A DNA stretch of 64,000 bases from Antitrichia curtipendula (Eukaryota; Streptophyta; Bryopsida; Hypnales; Leucodontaceae), in NCBI GenBank assembly GCA_951230915.1, contig OX579637.1, positions 4,588,001 through 4,652,000 on the forward strand. Reading direction: 5' to 3'. The notes beneath the pieces were generated by a model. That model was given only the letters and a program-made list of their open reading frames with translations, had not been told where the DNA came from and did not search any database. The position numbers and the translations under genes are program-made. Shown here piece after piece: positions 33,249-46,099 of this stretch. Positions within the stretch are counted from its first letter, which is position 1. Each line of letters begins with the position of its first letter.

Positions 33249-33507
33249 AAGTCCAACAATCCGTAATTGTTGGGTGTTAATGATTGAATGACTGTAGACT
33301 AAAGTTAGATGTATAGCTTCAGGAGTACCAATTTCTATTTGGACGAATACTGTAATTTCTTGAAGTATTTAGTACAGCCTATTTTCAATCTGAATTTGCA
33401 TTTTTTTGTAGGTCATTTGTTTGCCTTTCACAATATGCACTTCCATTACTGTAACCAGTGATTAAAATTAAAAAATTTATACAAATTATAGATAATTACA
33501 ATAATAG

Positions 33508-33544
33508 ATCCACGGTAACAGGTTCACGGTAATAGGTCCACGGC
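33508..33544 (+). repeat. Three ~15-bp CCACGGTAA repeats near the right end of the Mutator-like element
   Basis: Units GATCCACGGTAACA, GGTTCACGGTAATA and GGTCCACGG lie in tandem. A related CGACCGTGGTC lies near the left end (about 21885). Possibly subterminal binding sites. Confidence 0.5.
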
Positions 33545-33700
33545 TTTTGTGTACTAAAGTTTACTCAAAATAGAAAGGCTTACCAAAATCCTAAATTTAA
33601 TTCTATTTTTAGAATTATTATTGACTTTTTTACAATTTCAGAACTCAACACTCACATACTTCCTGTTCACCGCTCACAGGCTCGCACTCGCACGCTCACA

Positions 33701-34900
33701 GTCTAGCACGGTTGGTACTGAGGATCATCTTCCCAATTGACAAGCATGTCAATCTCTATGCTACCCCATTGCAAGTGACCTCAATGTCAGGACAAACATA
33801 TTACTAGTAATTGCAGTTAATCAGAGAACTGCTTCTAAGATAATAAGTCTAGAAATCGCCCACCTAAAGGCTAGAATTGAATTTTGGGGAGATCAAACTT
33901 CTCAAAATATTTTTTAATAAATTTTTCTTGAAAGAAAAGTGGATTTTGCATCTAACCCAAGTTGTTTCATAATTTTTGGAGCTTTGTGGAATTACTTATG
34001 AAAATTTGAAGTTGAACTGGCATAAGGCTCCAAAATTGTCCACCGCTAGAATGTACACTGTATGTACATCAGTAAAGGCTATGAAAAAACAGCATGTATA
34101 AATTGTGTACATTTTACAGGTGGTGGATCTAAATGCCCGAATTGATTTTGAGCTCTCTACTTACTATTGCCTTGAGAATATTTCAGCAGAGAGCTTCCTC
34201 TTCTAGAAAGCAGTTTAATTTACTTCATGACATTCCTCAACTCCATCCCTTGTGCAGAATGAATACTACCACTTTCCTAGAAGTGTACTTTCATACTATT
34301 ACTAATTCATTATTTTGCAGGTTGTGTCTGCATTCTCAGGAACAGTCACAGGCATTCACTGAAGTCGAAACCTCCATTACTATACGACTAATTCCATCAT
34401 CCTTGGACATGTGAATTCTGTACTTATACTACCGTCTGAACTCAAACTAACTCTGGAAACCATCCTGCCATCATACTAGGTTATTCATAAGGCGCATGAA
34501 CAATGACGTCACCGGTGGATATTCCAGTTATGTTTTTGTCAATACCGTAGGTGGACGGCAGGATTGGCAGAGAATAATCATTTTTTAAAACGCTGGAAAT
34601 GAAAAAGAGATATTGCCAAATTCAATAAGAATTAGATGATTAAGATGTTGTAAAAAAATGAGATATCCAATATTAGTCAAAATGTCCAAAGACCATCTAA
34701 CATTAAGTAAATTTTTAATGTAGAAGAGAAGGAAATACTACATAGACATTCGATTGAAATGCAAGGTGGAGGGGTCATTTTTATAATAAAATTCATTGTC
34801 CATCATGAACCTTCAAAAGATATGGGATAATTTGAAGATTGAGCTCCTACTAAACCTTACCATTTACATATCCCACATGAATTGTTTTACCTCCTACCAT
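33701..34900. other. Interior of the 44-kb CACTA, no gene recognised
   Basis: Mixed low-GC sequence with frames below 95 codons. I see no repeats or motifs that support a call. Confidence 0.4.
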
Positions 34901-34908
34901 CCAATTTG

Positions 34909-34950
34909 TATAAATAGTTTTTCTTCCTCTAACTCTCACTCATTCAACTA
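34909..34950 (+). promoter_or_regulatory. Candidate plant core promoter (TATA box plus pyrimidine-rich initiator)
   Basis: TATAAATAG at about 34909-34917 is followed some 15-30 bp downstream by TTTTTCTTCCTCTAACTCTCACTCATTC. This matches the plant TATA-plus-Y-patch arrangement. No convincing downstream ORF; the 1.2-kb CACTA begins 180 bp further on. Confidence 0.4.
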
Positions 34951-35130
34951 AGTGGCTTTTGGAGCTTCTTTTGCACATTTAAAAAAAATTCAGTGTAATG
35001 TACAAATTTTCAATTAAATTTGGATTTCCCGAAGGTACTTCAAAAACTTTAATTAAATATTTGGCATTGAAAAGCCGACCCTGCCCTCTACCTACGATAC
35101 AAGACTCTTCATTTTCATCTACACTGAGAA

Positions 35131-36372
35131 CACTAGAAGAAAATGAGGGGTTCTGCAACTGCAAAGAGCAACTACTTTTTGAGTTGTATAACTAATTTGC
35201 GACATGTGACAATCTAGAGGACAGAAGTTGCAATGGACAAGTCGCATAAAAATTAGAGTCGCAAAATGATGTGAATCTGTTTTTCATCCGGCAGCATAGT
35301 TTGAACTTCATCGATGGTTTTTTCTGACGTGGTTGCTTATGTGTACTTACTGCCACGTGACGTCGATCATTCAATCGATGAATTGTGCGACTTGTTTGCA
35401 ACTTATCTGTGACTCCATTGCGACTTGTTGGCGACTCATTTGTGACCTGTTTGTAACTTGTTTGCAACTTGTAGATTTGTAGATTTTAAAATTCTAATCT
35501 TAATGATTTGTAGATTTGGGATATTATAAATCTAAATTCTATTTTAGATTTTAGATATTTAGATTTAAAAGATTTCATTGGTTTAGGAAATTATGTAATT
35601 TAAAAATTCTTGGATTTTTACAGTTTGTAGAAATCTACACCTACTAGAAATCTTAAAATTCTACTAAGGAAGTTCATTATATAAGAATAAAACAACTTAC
35701 AAGTCTCATATGTCTAACCTAATGGTACTCTTGACAATTGATATGGGACAATTGCTATAAGACAAATAATTGGGAAACAAATTAGAAAACGACAAGAAAA
35801 TGACTACAAAACAACCAAAAGAATTCTAGGAAATTCTAGTTGTTTTCTAGTCAATCTGTAGTTGCAATCTAATCACAGAGAAGCTCTGTAATAGTGTAGG
35901 GTTACAAAAGTGTAACAGAGTTGTCATTTACAACTTCTAGTTTTTTCTAGTTGCAATCTAGTCGTTTTTTAATCATTCTATAGTTGTTTTCTAGTTGCAG
36001 TCTAGTCGTTTTCTATTCAAACTATAGTTGATTCTAGTCGCAAACTAGTTGTTTTCTAGTTGTTTTCTAGTCGAATTGTGGTCAAATTTAGATAATATGT
36101 GATTGTGGTTTGCCATAGTGGACTCCACAATGCGTAGAGTTGTCCACATCGACAACTGTGATGAAAACTGGATGTAGAATACCTCACAGTAATTCTAATT
36201 GCCAACTTTGTTACAATCCTGTAACCCTACACTTCATTCTACAACTACTTTGCGACTAAACAACCTAGTTGTCAAATTTAGTGCATATAGAGAGGATTAC
36301 AATTGCAGGGTAGTTCTATAGGACAACTAGTTGCATGTAGGTGGTTGTGCCGGACACGTTTTTCTTCTAGTG
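35131..36372. mobile_element. 1,242-bp non-autonomous CACTA element (holds the empty site)
   Basis: The left terminus CACTAGAAGAAAA (35131) pairs with TTTTCTTCTAGTG (ending 36372), flanked by GAA direct repeats (35128-35130 and 36373-36375). The interior has many TTTTCTAGTCG/TAGTTG subterminal repeats at about 35830-36080 and no coding frame. It is about 90 percent identical to the outer CACTA remnants at 16738-17316 and 61591-61756. At 36207-36209 it has the single uninterrupted target (CCAAC-TTT-GTTACAATC) occupied in the outer element. Confidence 0.9.
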
Positions 36373-39300
36373 GAACGTCCTTCTCTAAATTATTTGAGGA
36401 CCCGTTCCTCCCACGTACACCCCACGTACAAAACTGAACATACAAAATACAGAATCCCAGATAGTCAGACAGACAGTAACAGTTCATTCCTGGAAATCCT
36501 TGTTCTTGTCAGCAGAGATGCTATTTAAATTAAAAAATAGAACAAAACATGATGTAAAATATATTCACAGGGGTTCACACACTTACTTTTTTTTATGACG
36601 TTGTGCATCCACACTCCTCTCTCCTACAAGGTCGTTAATAGAATACTTTCGTTGGCCTTTTTGTTGTGGCTCAACACCTTCACAAATGTCATGCAATTCC
36701 TTGCCACCTGTACTCAACTGTGGCAAGAAAATGAAGACGTCAGCTCTGTCCTTTACAAGATCCATAGCTTGATTTCATTCAGAATTGCACATACAAACTC
36801 TTAATTCCATTGTCTTTTGCACCCCATTCATATAGAGTACTTGTTCTTCCTAATCCAGTTGAGGCATGTCCACTTATCATTCATAGAAACACAAGCATAT
36901 TTCATCACCATAGATCGTTAGAGTAGAGAAGTGAAACAAATCAATTGAACAAAAACATCAGGTGGAGACACCAAGTACATAAAGTACAACCATTAGATCC
37001 CACTACACTTCTATTCAATCTAGAGTAATTCAGCGTCTTCGACCTAGTCTTTCGCTCAATGGAACTTTGCACATGCTATAGAAACAAGATAGCAAAATGA
37101 AAAGAAATCACTAGAAAACATTATTTTCACTTCATACCTTGCTTCAACACAAATACTCTGCCACAATATATCTGTTGTGCTTCACTACTGAAGTTCTCAA
37201 GTACATCTACTATTGCATACACGTGACTAAAAATGTAGAAAGTCAGTACAGACATGGTCGTGGACCACCGCTTCAAAGCAAGGAAACAAAGTGAATCTTC
37301 AATAAGAAAACATATGTAGCTACATGCACACTCTACTACTTACTACGTACTGAAAGCAATTCACTTAACACTTCCAGAATTCCGAACACATACAATAAAA
37401 CTTTATTTTTATTTCCGTTTATCTTTTAAAGATAAAGAAGTGGTCGTTTCTTAGGTTCTCGCAGGCTACCACAAATAATTCTATTATCGAAGTAGTTCAC
37501 TTGATTGCCAATACTTCCATCATGCTTTGCCCTTACCAAATTGTATGTACAACAATTGTGGCGACAAAGAGCTTACATATTCTTAAATAATGGACTGCCA
37601 TATTCATGCATGACTACAATTATTCACATGAACGGAGGTGTCACTCATAGTAGGGACCTCGTATGTTCTTGTACACCAACATGGACTGCGACCTATGATC
37701 GCTACACTTGATCCTTTTTTAATCCTTTTCTTAGAGAATTTACTCTTTTTCATCACAGTTGTACAATTATGGATAGTGCTCTGAGAGGAAACAAAATTGA
37801 TAACAACTTAAACCAATTTTCGACCATTCACTTCTCTATATTTTGTATGTAAAAGGCAGATTTGTACACGTCGAAGCACTGTTACCTTTTATTCTCAAGA
37901 CGTTATGTTAAAACAACTTGGGATTTATGGATGGCTAAAACTTGAATGTCCCCGTCCAGACCTACATAGAAAGACAGTTCACCATAACATGCAGGCGAGA
38001 AATAGTAGTTCACTTTTGAAATAAAAATACGTAACCACTGATTTTGGAGACTTAGACGACCACAACAAAAACAAAGTTCTCATCTGGTAGCTTATTTGCT
38101 CGAAGCAGTCGGCAACAGCTTTGCTTTAGCCGTCCTTACTTGTTTTGTGCGTTCAGGCATAATTTTTTTTCCGCCGTTTTAGCAAAACTCTCCCTTGCTG
38201 TCTATTTCACCTTGTCAAAGTCCTCCGCCCAAGCACCATCCTATGTTGTGGACCTCACATCCTCATCTGCACTCCAACTGCTCTTTCAGTAGTGTTATTT
38301 TTTGTTATTGATTCAAACATTATTTGATAAGAAAACAATTTTCTCAGCGGAGCTTTCACCTTGGTCGCTAAACCAGGTTCTACTTCAGGCTCTCTACAGA
38401 CAGCCTCAACATCTCCCCAATCAAAAGCGCATCGTTGGCTGCAAACAACACATCTGCTTCGTATACAGTGAAACTGTAGCAAATGTCTAGCACAGTCCAA
38501 TCTTGAAGGCATAGACGTAGTTGTCACACTTGGTGACGTTGATAAATATAGTGTACCACTGCCATTGCGTAGCGAGGAAAAGGCACAGTCTTCGAGCAAC
38601 CTGGAAGCCATGCAAACACATCCAATCTTTTTCATCTGTGGACAACCTAATTTAAGCTAGCATCCAAAACTTTTGACAAAGCACTTCAATATGCTAGTGG
38701 CTTATCCTACTGTGCCTGCGACTTTGCCTTACCAATTTTAACAGCCAAGTGCGAGAAGGGCGAGGAAGCTCCAGCAACTTCATTTAAGTAATGCCTTGGC
38801 GGCTGAGTAATAAAATCAAGTGGCCCACCAGTGCTAAAAAAGCACCCCGTCTACTTCCAATGCACAAGGACTCTCCGATAGAACGCAGTGAGCCTCTCTT
38901 AAGGGACAGACAACATGGACATAGTGTTAGATAAAGCTTACTTACAAACCTATATTTTTGTATGCATACTACTTCTCTGAGGATGGCCTGCTTTTCCAAA
39001 CTTGTCCAAACTACAAGCTTCAATATATCCTCTAATACGCTAAATTGTGGGACAGAATGAAGGTCACTTGCATCAGCTCCGGGCAAACTCCTTTGATGGA
39101 ATTCACAACGAACAATACTACGTTCAGTGCGTTTCATTGAATCAATGCAATGTTGGAGAAGCTTCTTTTTCATGCAACACTCTATCAGGAGGATTTTAGC
39201 TTCAAAGTCCTCTACTATCACTAGTGTTTATAAATGGACGTTTCACTCACGCACAGCATGCTCCAATCAAGCGTTCAATGCTTCAAAACTTCACATCCAG

Positions 39301-42064
39301 AGTTTCAGTAAGTACTTGCTGAAAAAAATTTGCTGCTCATTTCTGTGCTTGTAAGCAAATTATCATGTTTGATGTGACACAGTACTTCACATTAATCAGT
39401 TTGTACTCATGATTTACGAAATCATAATCATGACAACTTGTGTCAGAGAAGACAACAAATGTGATTAGATTTGTTGGGACTTCACCAAATCTTCAATTAC
39501 GTTAAAGGAGATTTAAGTCACCATGAAGTAGGCACTAAATTAAATGGAATAGCTTCCACTTATGACCAATTAAGTTTTAGAAGACTGCAAATAGCCTGTT
39601 TGGAAGGCTTGTAATGCATTGATTGTCTTTAAACGTTGCGTTATACTAATGATGAAATCATCATTGCTTCCCTTTGAGCTGTCAACTTGATTCAAATGTT
39701 ATAGTCTACTCCCAAGGCAATTACTTTGGCTTCTCTCTGCACAAGTACATCCCCTTCCGTCAAGAATTAGTGCCTTCTCTTTCAGTCGTTCCGATCGAAG
39801 TACTGTCCTTCTCTTCAAATCCATAGAGACAATCTTCTTCCTGTATTGGTTGACGCTTACATTTCAGGACGTACTTAGTGCTTTTTAATGTAGGCTTCTA
39901 ACTCTTTAGTGGAATATACATTTTGTGTATACTGAGGTTCTTAACATTGTGAAGGTTAAACCGTTTTTGGCCTTGGTGTCTTCTTCCTTCTGTTTGAAAA
40001 AATGACCAGAACGTCGGGAGCAAATGAAGTCGTAGTCGACGGCCTCTAGTCTTTGCTTTTGCATTAGCAGCTGCTGTTGCCAAAGAAAAACCATGTGCCT
40101 AGACATCTAAATTAACCCCTCCCAACAATGAATTGAAGTACACCATTTGTTTCTTGTATTTTTCGCGTTGTCTATTACTAGTTTTCCTTGTGCAAGATGT
40201 ATGGTCAAATGTACATGCAAAAATTATGTTTGGACATTATAGTGGATCCAGAAGAGGCATGGTATAAGACCACGAAGGCAAGTGCTTGCAATGTGTTTCC
40301 ATTTGTTACCCACTGATAAATTGAAGTAGACATTTGAAATCTCGCTTTCTCATACATTTCACACATATTTTGTATTTGCAAGATTTTTGCGTAGGATTGT
40401 AGCCAGCCAAAGGCGGTGGTGGACAAGGTGCATTTCGTTTTTGACAGTTTACAGGTGAAGGTGTCCGCACAAGCCTATTCCATTCCAAAAATATTTTTAA
40501 TGAGAAGTTGCATCTGTATTCATGTTTTACCACTTTTGGCAGTCTTCTTAGGTTATGAATGATTCTTTTGCAGAGAACGCCAAAACAAACATGGAGAGGT
40601 TCTGAAATAAGAGAGGGGAGATTTGCTTCTTCCAAATCATAGTATGTTGGAACAAATGTTCAGTGATAGTGAATCTATTTAAACTATATCACGAACAAAA
40701 ACATGCTTTGCAATCCAAATTTCATGAAGCAACAAAGTTAGTGACACCTAGTGGTTATCGCCTGATTTCTTTTTTTTGGAAAGGTTGGTGAATAGTAATA
40801 ACTCAAATTATTCTATACAAAGTGGATCAAAAAATGCGTGCATACACTCCTTCCATCATTGCAATTGGATATTGTAGTTTTACTTTTCCTTGTTCAGGTA
40901 TGTTACAGACTGAAGAAGATGGCGGAGAAGTGCATTGGACAACCTGGTACGTGCTTTACTCCTCTGCTATTAAGGCAGAACAGGAAGGTGAACAAATTAT
41001 GTGTCACTTATAGAAGCACTGATGGAGAGGAGTAGTAAGTTCTGATTTGCACTATGCTGTGTTTTATATTACATTTGAATTCCTAGTTTGTGCCACTAGT
41101 ATTTCTGTTCACTGTACAGTGTGCAAAAATGCATGTTGTCCTTAAAGCACAAAGTCATACCATATCAAAAACTTCATGTGCAGTGGTCCATGGTTTTTGT
41201 TATTGTACATGTCTGCGTGCTATCCCTCATAACAGCCATCACATGCACACAACTTTTATTGTGTGAATAGAATTTGTTAGGTCTTTAAGATTTCTGACTT
41301 CCTAGTGATTGTGTTTGAATGCAAAAGTATTACCAAATATTTGGTACCAGATTGTGAGGTGGGGAAGACAATGCCAGCCCTGAACACAGATTTCAACAAA
41401 AACTAGGACGTTTTACTCTTCTTTTCTGTCAGCAAGTGAGAGCTTTCCTAGTTTCCTAAGACTACATGTCAATTTGTTAGAGGGTATGTTTCTATGGATT
41501 ATAATTTATGAAGTACAAATTTTTACTACAGTGAACTACGACCACCTGCTAGATAAATGATGCAATGGTTTTCACTTCAACTTGTGAGTGTGTCACATTG
41601 CATTGCATACGGGAGCTTGTAGTGAGCATAGTAGACGACCCAATTCTAACTTGCCCAATGTATTCAAATAAATGGTGACCTAGAAAAAGGTGTATCTATT
41701 TCACTTGCACCATTCCTAGTGTGCAGGTTGTTGCGCAGATATAAAAGTAGTAATGTAGTACATGTTATTGTCCTATAGAATGAGTAGTGCATGTTCATAT
41801 CATGAATCACTAAAGTGATTAGCCGTCGTCCATCAAGGAAGGAAGGAATAGAAGTGGTGAACCTTCCAACTCTATTGTTGTTAGTGTTCCTTCTTACTTG
41901 CGCATTTGCTTTCCTCAAAGCATGCATGCCGGCATTCTACTACACGAATGTAGAGAATATTGTTGTTGGGAATCCTGATTTCCAATGGTGCTTGGAAACA
42001 AAGTAGTGAGTGCATCGCTTTCTCGTAAAATGAAAACCATGTAGTCAATGCATTGCGTTCGTAG
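36373..42064. other. Interior of the 44-kb CACTA, possible decayed 5-prime exons of ORF1
   Basis: No confident gene. Minus-strand fragments at 38255-38635 (with GDVEAVCREPEVEPGLATKV) and about 38105-38165 (a short K/R-rich MPERTKQVRTAKAKLL stretch) could be 5-prime ORF1 exons. That would fit ORF1 being split by the Mutator-like and 1.2-kb insertions. This is a positional inference only. Confidence 0.3.
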
Positions 42065-43400
42065 CACTAGAAGAAAACCGTGTTTGTGCTGATTTGCGAA
42101 TTTAGACATTGGGATGTTCAATATGATGTCAAGTGATGTCAACGTAGAGATCAAATTACATATGCCAAAGGCATGTTCAGATGGACATCTAAAAAGACGC
42201 CAGACATCGCCATGTCCACCGACATGATGTCAAATTTCAGCCAAGTTTGCAGGCGATGAGAGGAAGCCATGTGGCTGCCACGAAGTCGCCACGTGAACGC
42301 CACGCGGGCGACATAGGCCACGTAGGACTACAGTCTCATCCGGGCCGCGGATGAAAAATTTCTGATGTGGCAGGTCGATGTGGCAGGTCATAGGGGGATG
42401 TGGCGGGACGGTGGGCTAACATGGCATTTTGGATAGGTTTTCTGCAGGTGTTTACAAACCATTTATAACATCTTCAGGGTAACATAGGATGTTGGTCTTG
42501 ACGTCTACACATACATTAGCAGGTCCATATGGATGTCCACTCTGACATCTCTGTGTAACATTAGGCATTCATTTCTAGCATGTGTTGTTGATTTCATAAA
42601 TTCGGCAATAGTGAATGTGGGTGCTAACATCACAGCGTCACATTGACGACATCGTATGTCACACTGAGAACTAGAATGCTATGCATTTGACGTCGTCGGT
42701 AGACATATTGAGGTCCTCACATGGCAAAATTCTATTCAATGCTTGTGTACCAGTAGGCGTGCCCGTGTCCGACACAGCGATAAATGCAGAGGGTCTTCAT
42801 GTGCACTCAGACGTCACGTGCTTGGTGCGCGCTGTCGATATTATAAACTTCTGCGATTTTTCTCTTCAACTGTGATGGTAAGGACATCCTACGTTTTACG
42901 TGATGTCATGCATGAAGTAGACTCAAGTCATTGTTGACGTCTGGTTTGACATAGTGACAGGCATGCGGTATTTCACGATCGACAAACTCATGACAATGGT
43001 TGCGTCTTCAACAAGAGAGGGACTTCAATGCAAGGACAGGCATTTCAATTATGAAGTGTGATTGAAGTTTAAAAGCCTCAGTTGTACCCAGTTCCAATTC
43101 ATGAAGTCTGCACTAGGAAACCGGTACTAACAGAGTTCCAAATCCCCCTTATGTTAATAACGGCAAGACAACTAAGTGGAATAGAAACATTGTATTCAAA
43201 GAATCCAAAGCATCACAACATCAGGACTGCGAGGGCCTCCTGCTACAACTGATGTACTAGCTACAAGGGTGCACCAACAGAGTGTAAATCCTAAACATGC
43301 ACTAGCACTTGACCTTCTCCATTGACCCCTGTGATGAACACCTGCAAGCCAGCTGGGATGTGCGCTGCAGCGTCAAGCGCTGAGCACCGCATCCCGAACA
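42065..43400. repeat. Left subterminal repeats of the 14.5-kb CACTA
   Basis: Dense GACGTC, GATGTC and GACATC hexamers in both orientations, mirrored at the right end (55960-56570). They probably bind the ORF1 product. No coding frame. Confidence 0.65.
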
Positions 43401-43543
43401 ATGTCCGATGAAATCCAAATGTTGTCCTGCAAGACATCATGCGGTTCTGAATGTCTGCGGTTTAGGAAGCCTATGGTCAAGCACAAAATATAACATAAAC
43501 AAATTCAAGCATATGGCCAAAGTAAGAACATTACCTCCCGGCT

Positions 43544-44550
43544 TCATTTCTTTTGAGGTGCTTCTCCTTTCTTTGTTTGATTTGCAGGCTTCGAAGGGCT
43601 GCCTTTTCCATCCTTTGCTGTTGTTTGAGCTTGTGTAGGAGCAACAAACTTGGTCGGCGGGGGTACTTGTGCGCTTCTAGTCAGAGCGCGGGTGGGGCGT
43701 GTTGTCGAGGTAGAAGATCGGAGCTGCCCACCCTGCAATCCCCAAATAAGACTACTTCCACTGTAGGACATGATGGTCACAATAGCATGCTCTCTCATCA
43801 ACAATCTACCCTCAAAATGTCACCTATAACATGAATTCAGGGTAGCGTGCAACCCAGTTTTGCTTACAAGCCACGCATGCATGAAGTGGATAGAACTTGC
43901 TTGGACGTGTCCTCCGACACATATAGAAGAGGCTGTGTAGGTGCTGCGACTTCTGCCATAGGTAGCGTATAAGGGTCTTCTGAACTTCCCCCCGGCTGAG
44001 CTGCGTCACACGGTGCACTTTGGACTACCGGACTTGGCGTAGGTGTTTCGGTGTCCTCAGTAACGTCTGCTTGAATGTCCTCGGTGCAGTTCTTGTCAAC
44101 GCCATTGGCTGCAGCGGCGTCAGAGATGTTGTCGACAAGGTAGTCAACGTCGGCCTCAGCGCTGTCAATGGTGTCTTTGCCGGCATCAAGTGCCCGAGCC
44201 GCATTGGTGTCAATGTCTTCTACAGTATCCGTTGCTGCGTCCTTTGCGTGCTGCATGTCTTCCTCAACGCCGTGCGTTGTGTCGGCGACCACAACTACAG
44301 CACCATTAGCTGAAGGTACAGGAATCGCTGGCGGCGGGGACTTCTGCTGAAGAGAACGAACCAGCGCGGACACCATGTCCTCCAATTTAGCAAGACTTCC
44401 TCCAAGCTCGGAAGTTGTTGCACGGAACTCCTCCAAGTCCGGCCCGTAGTCCGAGTGGGGCTTATTCGTCTCCGACTAACGGCGGGCATACTCTTTGGCC
44501 ATTGCTTCCGCAATTTTGGGCTCAAACGGAATGCGTTTGAGCTTCAGGGT
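43544..44550 (-). pseudogene. CACTA ORF1, C-terminal exons
   Basis: Exon from acceptor CTGCAG (44551) encodes LKLKRIPFEPKIAEAMAKEY, a TAG at 44479-44477 (probably CAG to TAG), then SETNKPHSDYGPDLEEF, a helical stretch (GGSLAKLEDMVSALVRSLQQ) and a long A/D/T-rich acidic tail, ending TAA 43866-43864. A further exon after TTGCAG (43734-43544) adds a basic K/P-rich end (KGSPSKPANQTKKGEAPQKK). The low-complexity acidic tail is typical of CACTA ORF1 proteins. Confidence 0.55.
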
Positions 44551-44670
44551 CTGCAGCCAAGAAGTTAGAAAAAAAGAGTTATGGATGATGGACCCTGCAT
44601 TCAGAGAGGTGGTCACCGGTAGACTGACTTTGACGCACGATGTCTTACTAGACGTCCTAACAGACATGAG

Positions 44671-45039
44671 CTAAGCATGCACAGACATCCTTGGTAACAC
44701 AGAGATGTCCACAACTTCATTGACATGCGGTATATTAGGAGATTTAATTCGCACCAATTCAGCTATCATGGTCTTCTCAATGGCCCGCATCTGAGCTTCT
44801 TTACTGCCCCTCGACAAAGAAATGGCACGCATCTTCGCGGACTTGGCCTTTGCTTTCTCCGTTTTGCTCCTCGCTACAAGAATGGACCAAACTTCGGCAT
44901 CCACATCGGGGGGCTTAGGTTGTCCTCCGTTAATCAGCTTGACCAATGCATGGCGCATGTTGATTAGTTGCTTTGTCACAAGCTTGGGAAACCAAGTTGC
45001 ATTGATCTTAGTTTGCTCACCTCCGACCTCCCAATCTGC
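44671..45039 (-). CDS. CACTA ORF1 (Transposase_24-like) core exon
   Basis: After acceptor TTTGTGCAG the minus strand encodes INATWFPKLVTKQLINMRHA, then PPDVDAEVWSILVARSKTEK, then AKSAKMRAISLSRGS. The P-x-x-V-x-x-x-x-W...K-x-x-x-S-x-x-x-R pattern is that of the plant En/Spm ORF1 core. The parallel ORF1 at 19450-20792 has the same pattern. Open over its whole length. Confidence 0.65.
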   Translation of the reverse strand, partial: ADWEVGGEQTKINATWFPKLVTKQLINMRHALVKLINGGQPKPPDVDAEVWSILVARSKTEKAKAKSAKMRAISLSRGSKEAQMRAIEKTMIAELVRIKSPNIPHVNEVVDISVLPRMSVHA

Positions 45040-45182
45040 ACAAACAACCAATATAGCCACGCCTCACAAATTTCAATAGTGAAACTAACAATTGAAATGA
45101 AGAAGCCTACAAACTGAAATTAGGAGGACTGCAATTTGCTTATGAAGACACTGCTGTAAAATTCATGTACACAATACCCATG

Positions 45183-46070
45183 AAGACAAGTGCGGTCTGC
45201 ATCTGCATACACACGATCGAAGAAGCGTTGTTTTGCTTCCATGGGTTGGTCAGCCCAGCCATACGCGGGATTCAAGCCCCTCGTGAAGGCCTTCACATCG
45301 TCTTCCAAGTAATCAGCTTCCTTTCCATACGATTCACCACGTCTATTTACCATGATGAGCTGCTTCCGTTGGCAGGCCTTCCCCTTGCTTACCACGTGCT
45401 TCTCAGTTTTCCGAACCAGGGTCGGCTCCATCTCGAGAACGACGGTGTCCTCCCCGTCCGAATCAGGGGCATCCGGCTCTGAGTTCGCACTTCACAAGCC
45501 CAATCCATAGAAAGTTAGTAGCGTGGGGTGTTTTCAATGATGTGCGACGTCTGCTTAGACGTCCACAAAGACGTATCCCCTGTCTACTATGATGTCTGCA
45601 TAGACATCCCAAGATGCATAAACTGACCCAGTTGTCGGAGAGTGTGTTAAGAAGAGATGTCAATGTGGACACGCAACATGTGCTCCGTGATGTCCATGAG
45701 GACATCAGCTTCACTTACAAATTCACAAGCCGAACAACTATACAAAGCAAGGAATAGATGCGAGGTAGAACCTGCGTTCGGAATCAGTGGAGCCCTCTGT
45801 TGACACCAACTCCTCCTCCTCTTCTTCAACCTCTTCGCGTGCCGGGCGACTGCGGCGCTTCCTGGGTGGTGGAGTCACGACTACAGCTTTCACTTTATCG
45901 CCTCGACGACCCTGCACATGCCAATCGTCGTTGACACGCTTTGAGCGCACCTTGTCCGAGGCCCGCATTTGCTTTATAGCTTCAGAGGGAGAATCTTCAC
46001 GGGACACACGCGCTCGCTGCCGAGGTTCCAAGGCCCGTTTCATAGGCAATTTCTTCCGATTCCCAGACAT
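45183..46070 (-). CDS. CACTA ORF1, N-terminal exons
   Basis: Exon 46070-45772 starts MSGNRKKLPMKRALEPRQRA, is strongly basic with an acidic cluster (REEVEEEEEELVSTEG), and ends at CGCAG|GTTCTA. Exon ~45480-45183 encodes EPDAPDSDGEDTVVLEMEPT and YGKEADYLEDDVKAFTRGLN, then WADQPMEAKQRFFDRVYADA. The splice borders are reasonable and GACGTC/GACATC repeats fill the intron. It likely continues into the core exon at 45039. Confidence 0.5.
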
Positions 46071-46099
46071 CTTCACAGGTGCTGAAGGTGATCGCCCTA

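Larger units (their letters stand above)
21811..33700 (+). mobile_element. Mutator-like composite element carrying a transposase and a methyltransferase-family gene
   Basis: The left terminus (from TGTGAGCCTGCGAGCGTGAG, 21811-21848) and right terminus (complement of TGTGAGCGTGCGAGTGCGAG, 33671-33700) are inverted copies differing at few positions. Inside are two divergent genes: a Mutator-type transposase (29439-33248, plus) and a ParB/methyltransferase-family gene (27981-22576, minus). CCACGGTAA repeats at 33508-33544 lie near the right end. A possible 9-bp target duplication (GTTGGTATT/GTTGGTACT, 8 of 9) lies 2 bp outside the left end but about 10 bp outside the right, so the exact boundary is unsettled. 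Confidence 0.6.

Noticed and set aside
38255..38635. Independent minus-strand gene of 126 codons
   Set aside because: No motif, no clear splice sites, and overlapping frames on the other strand. At most a decayed ORF1 exon.
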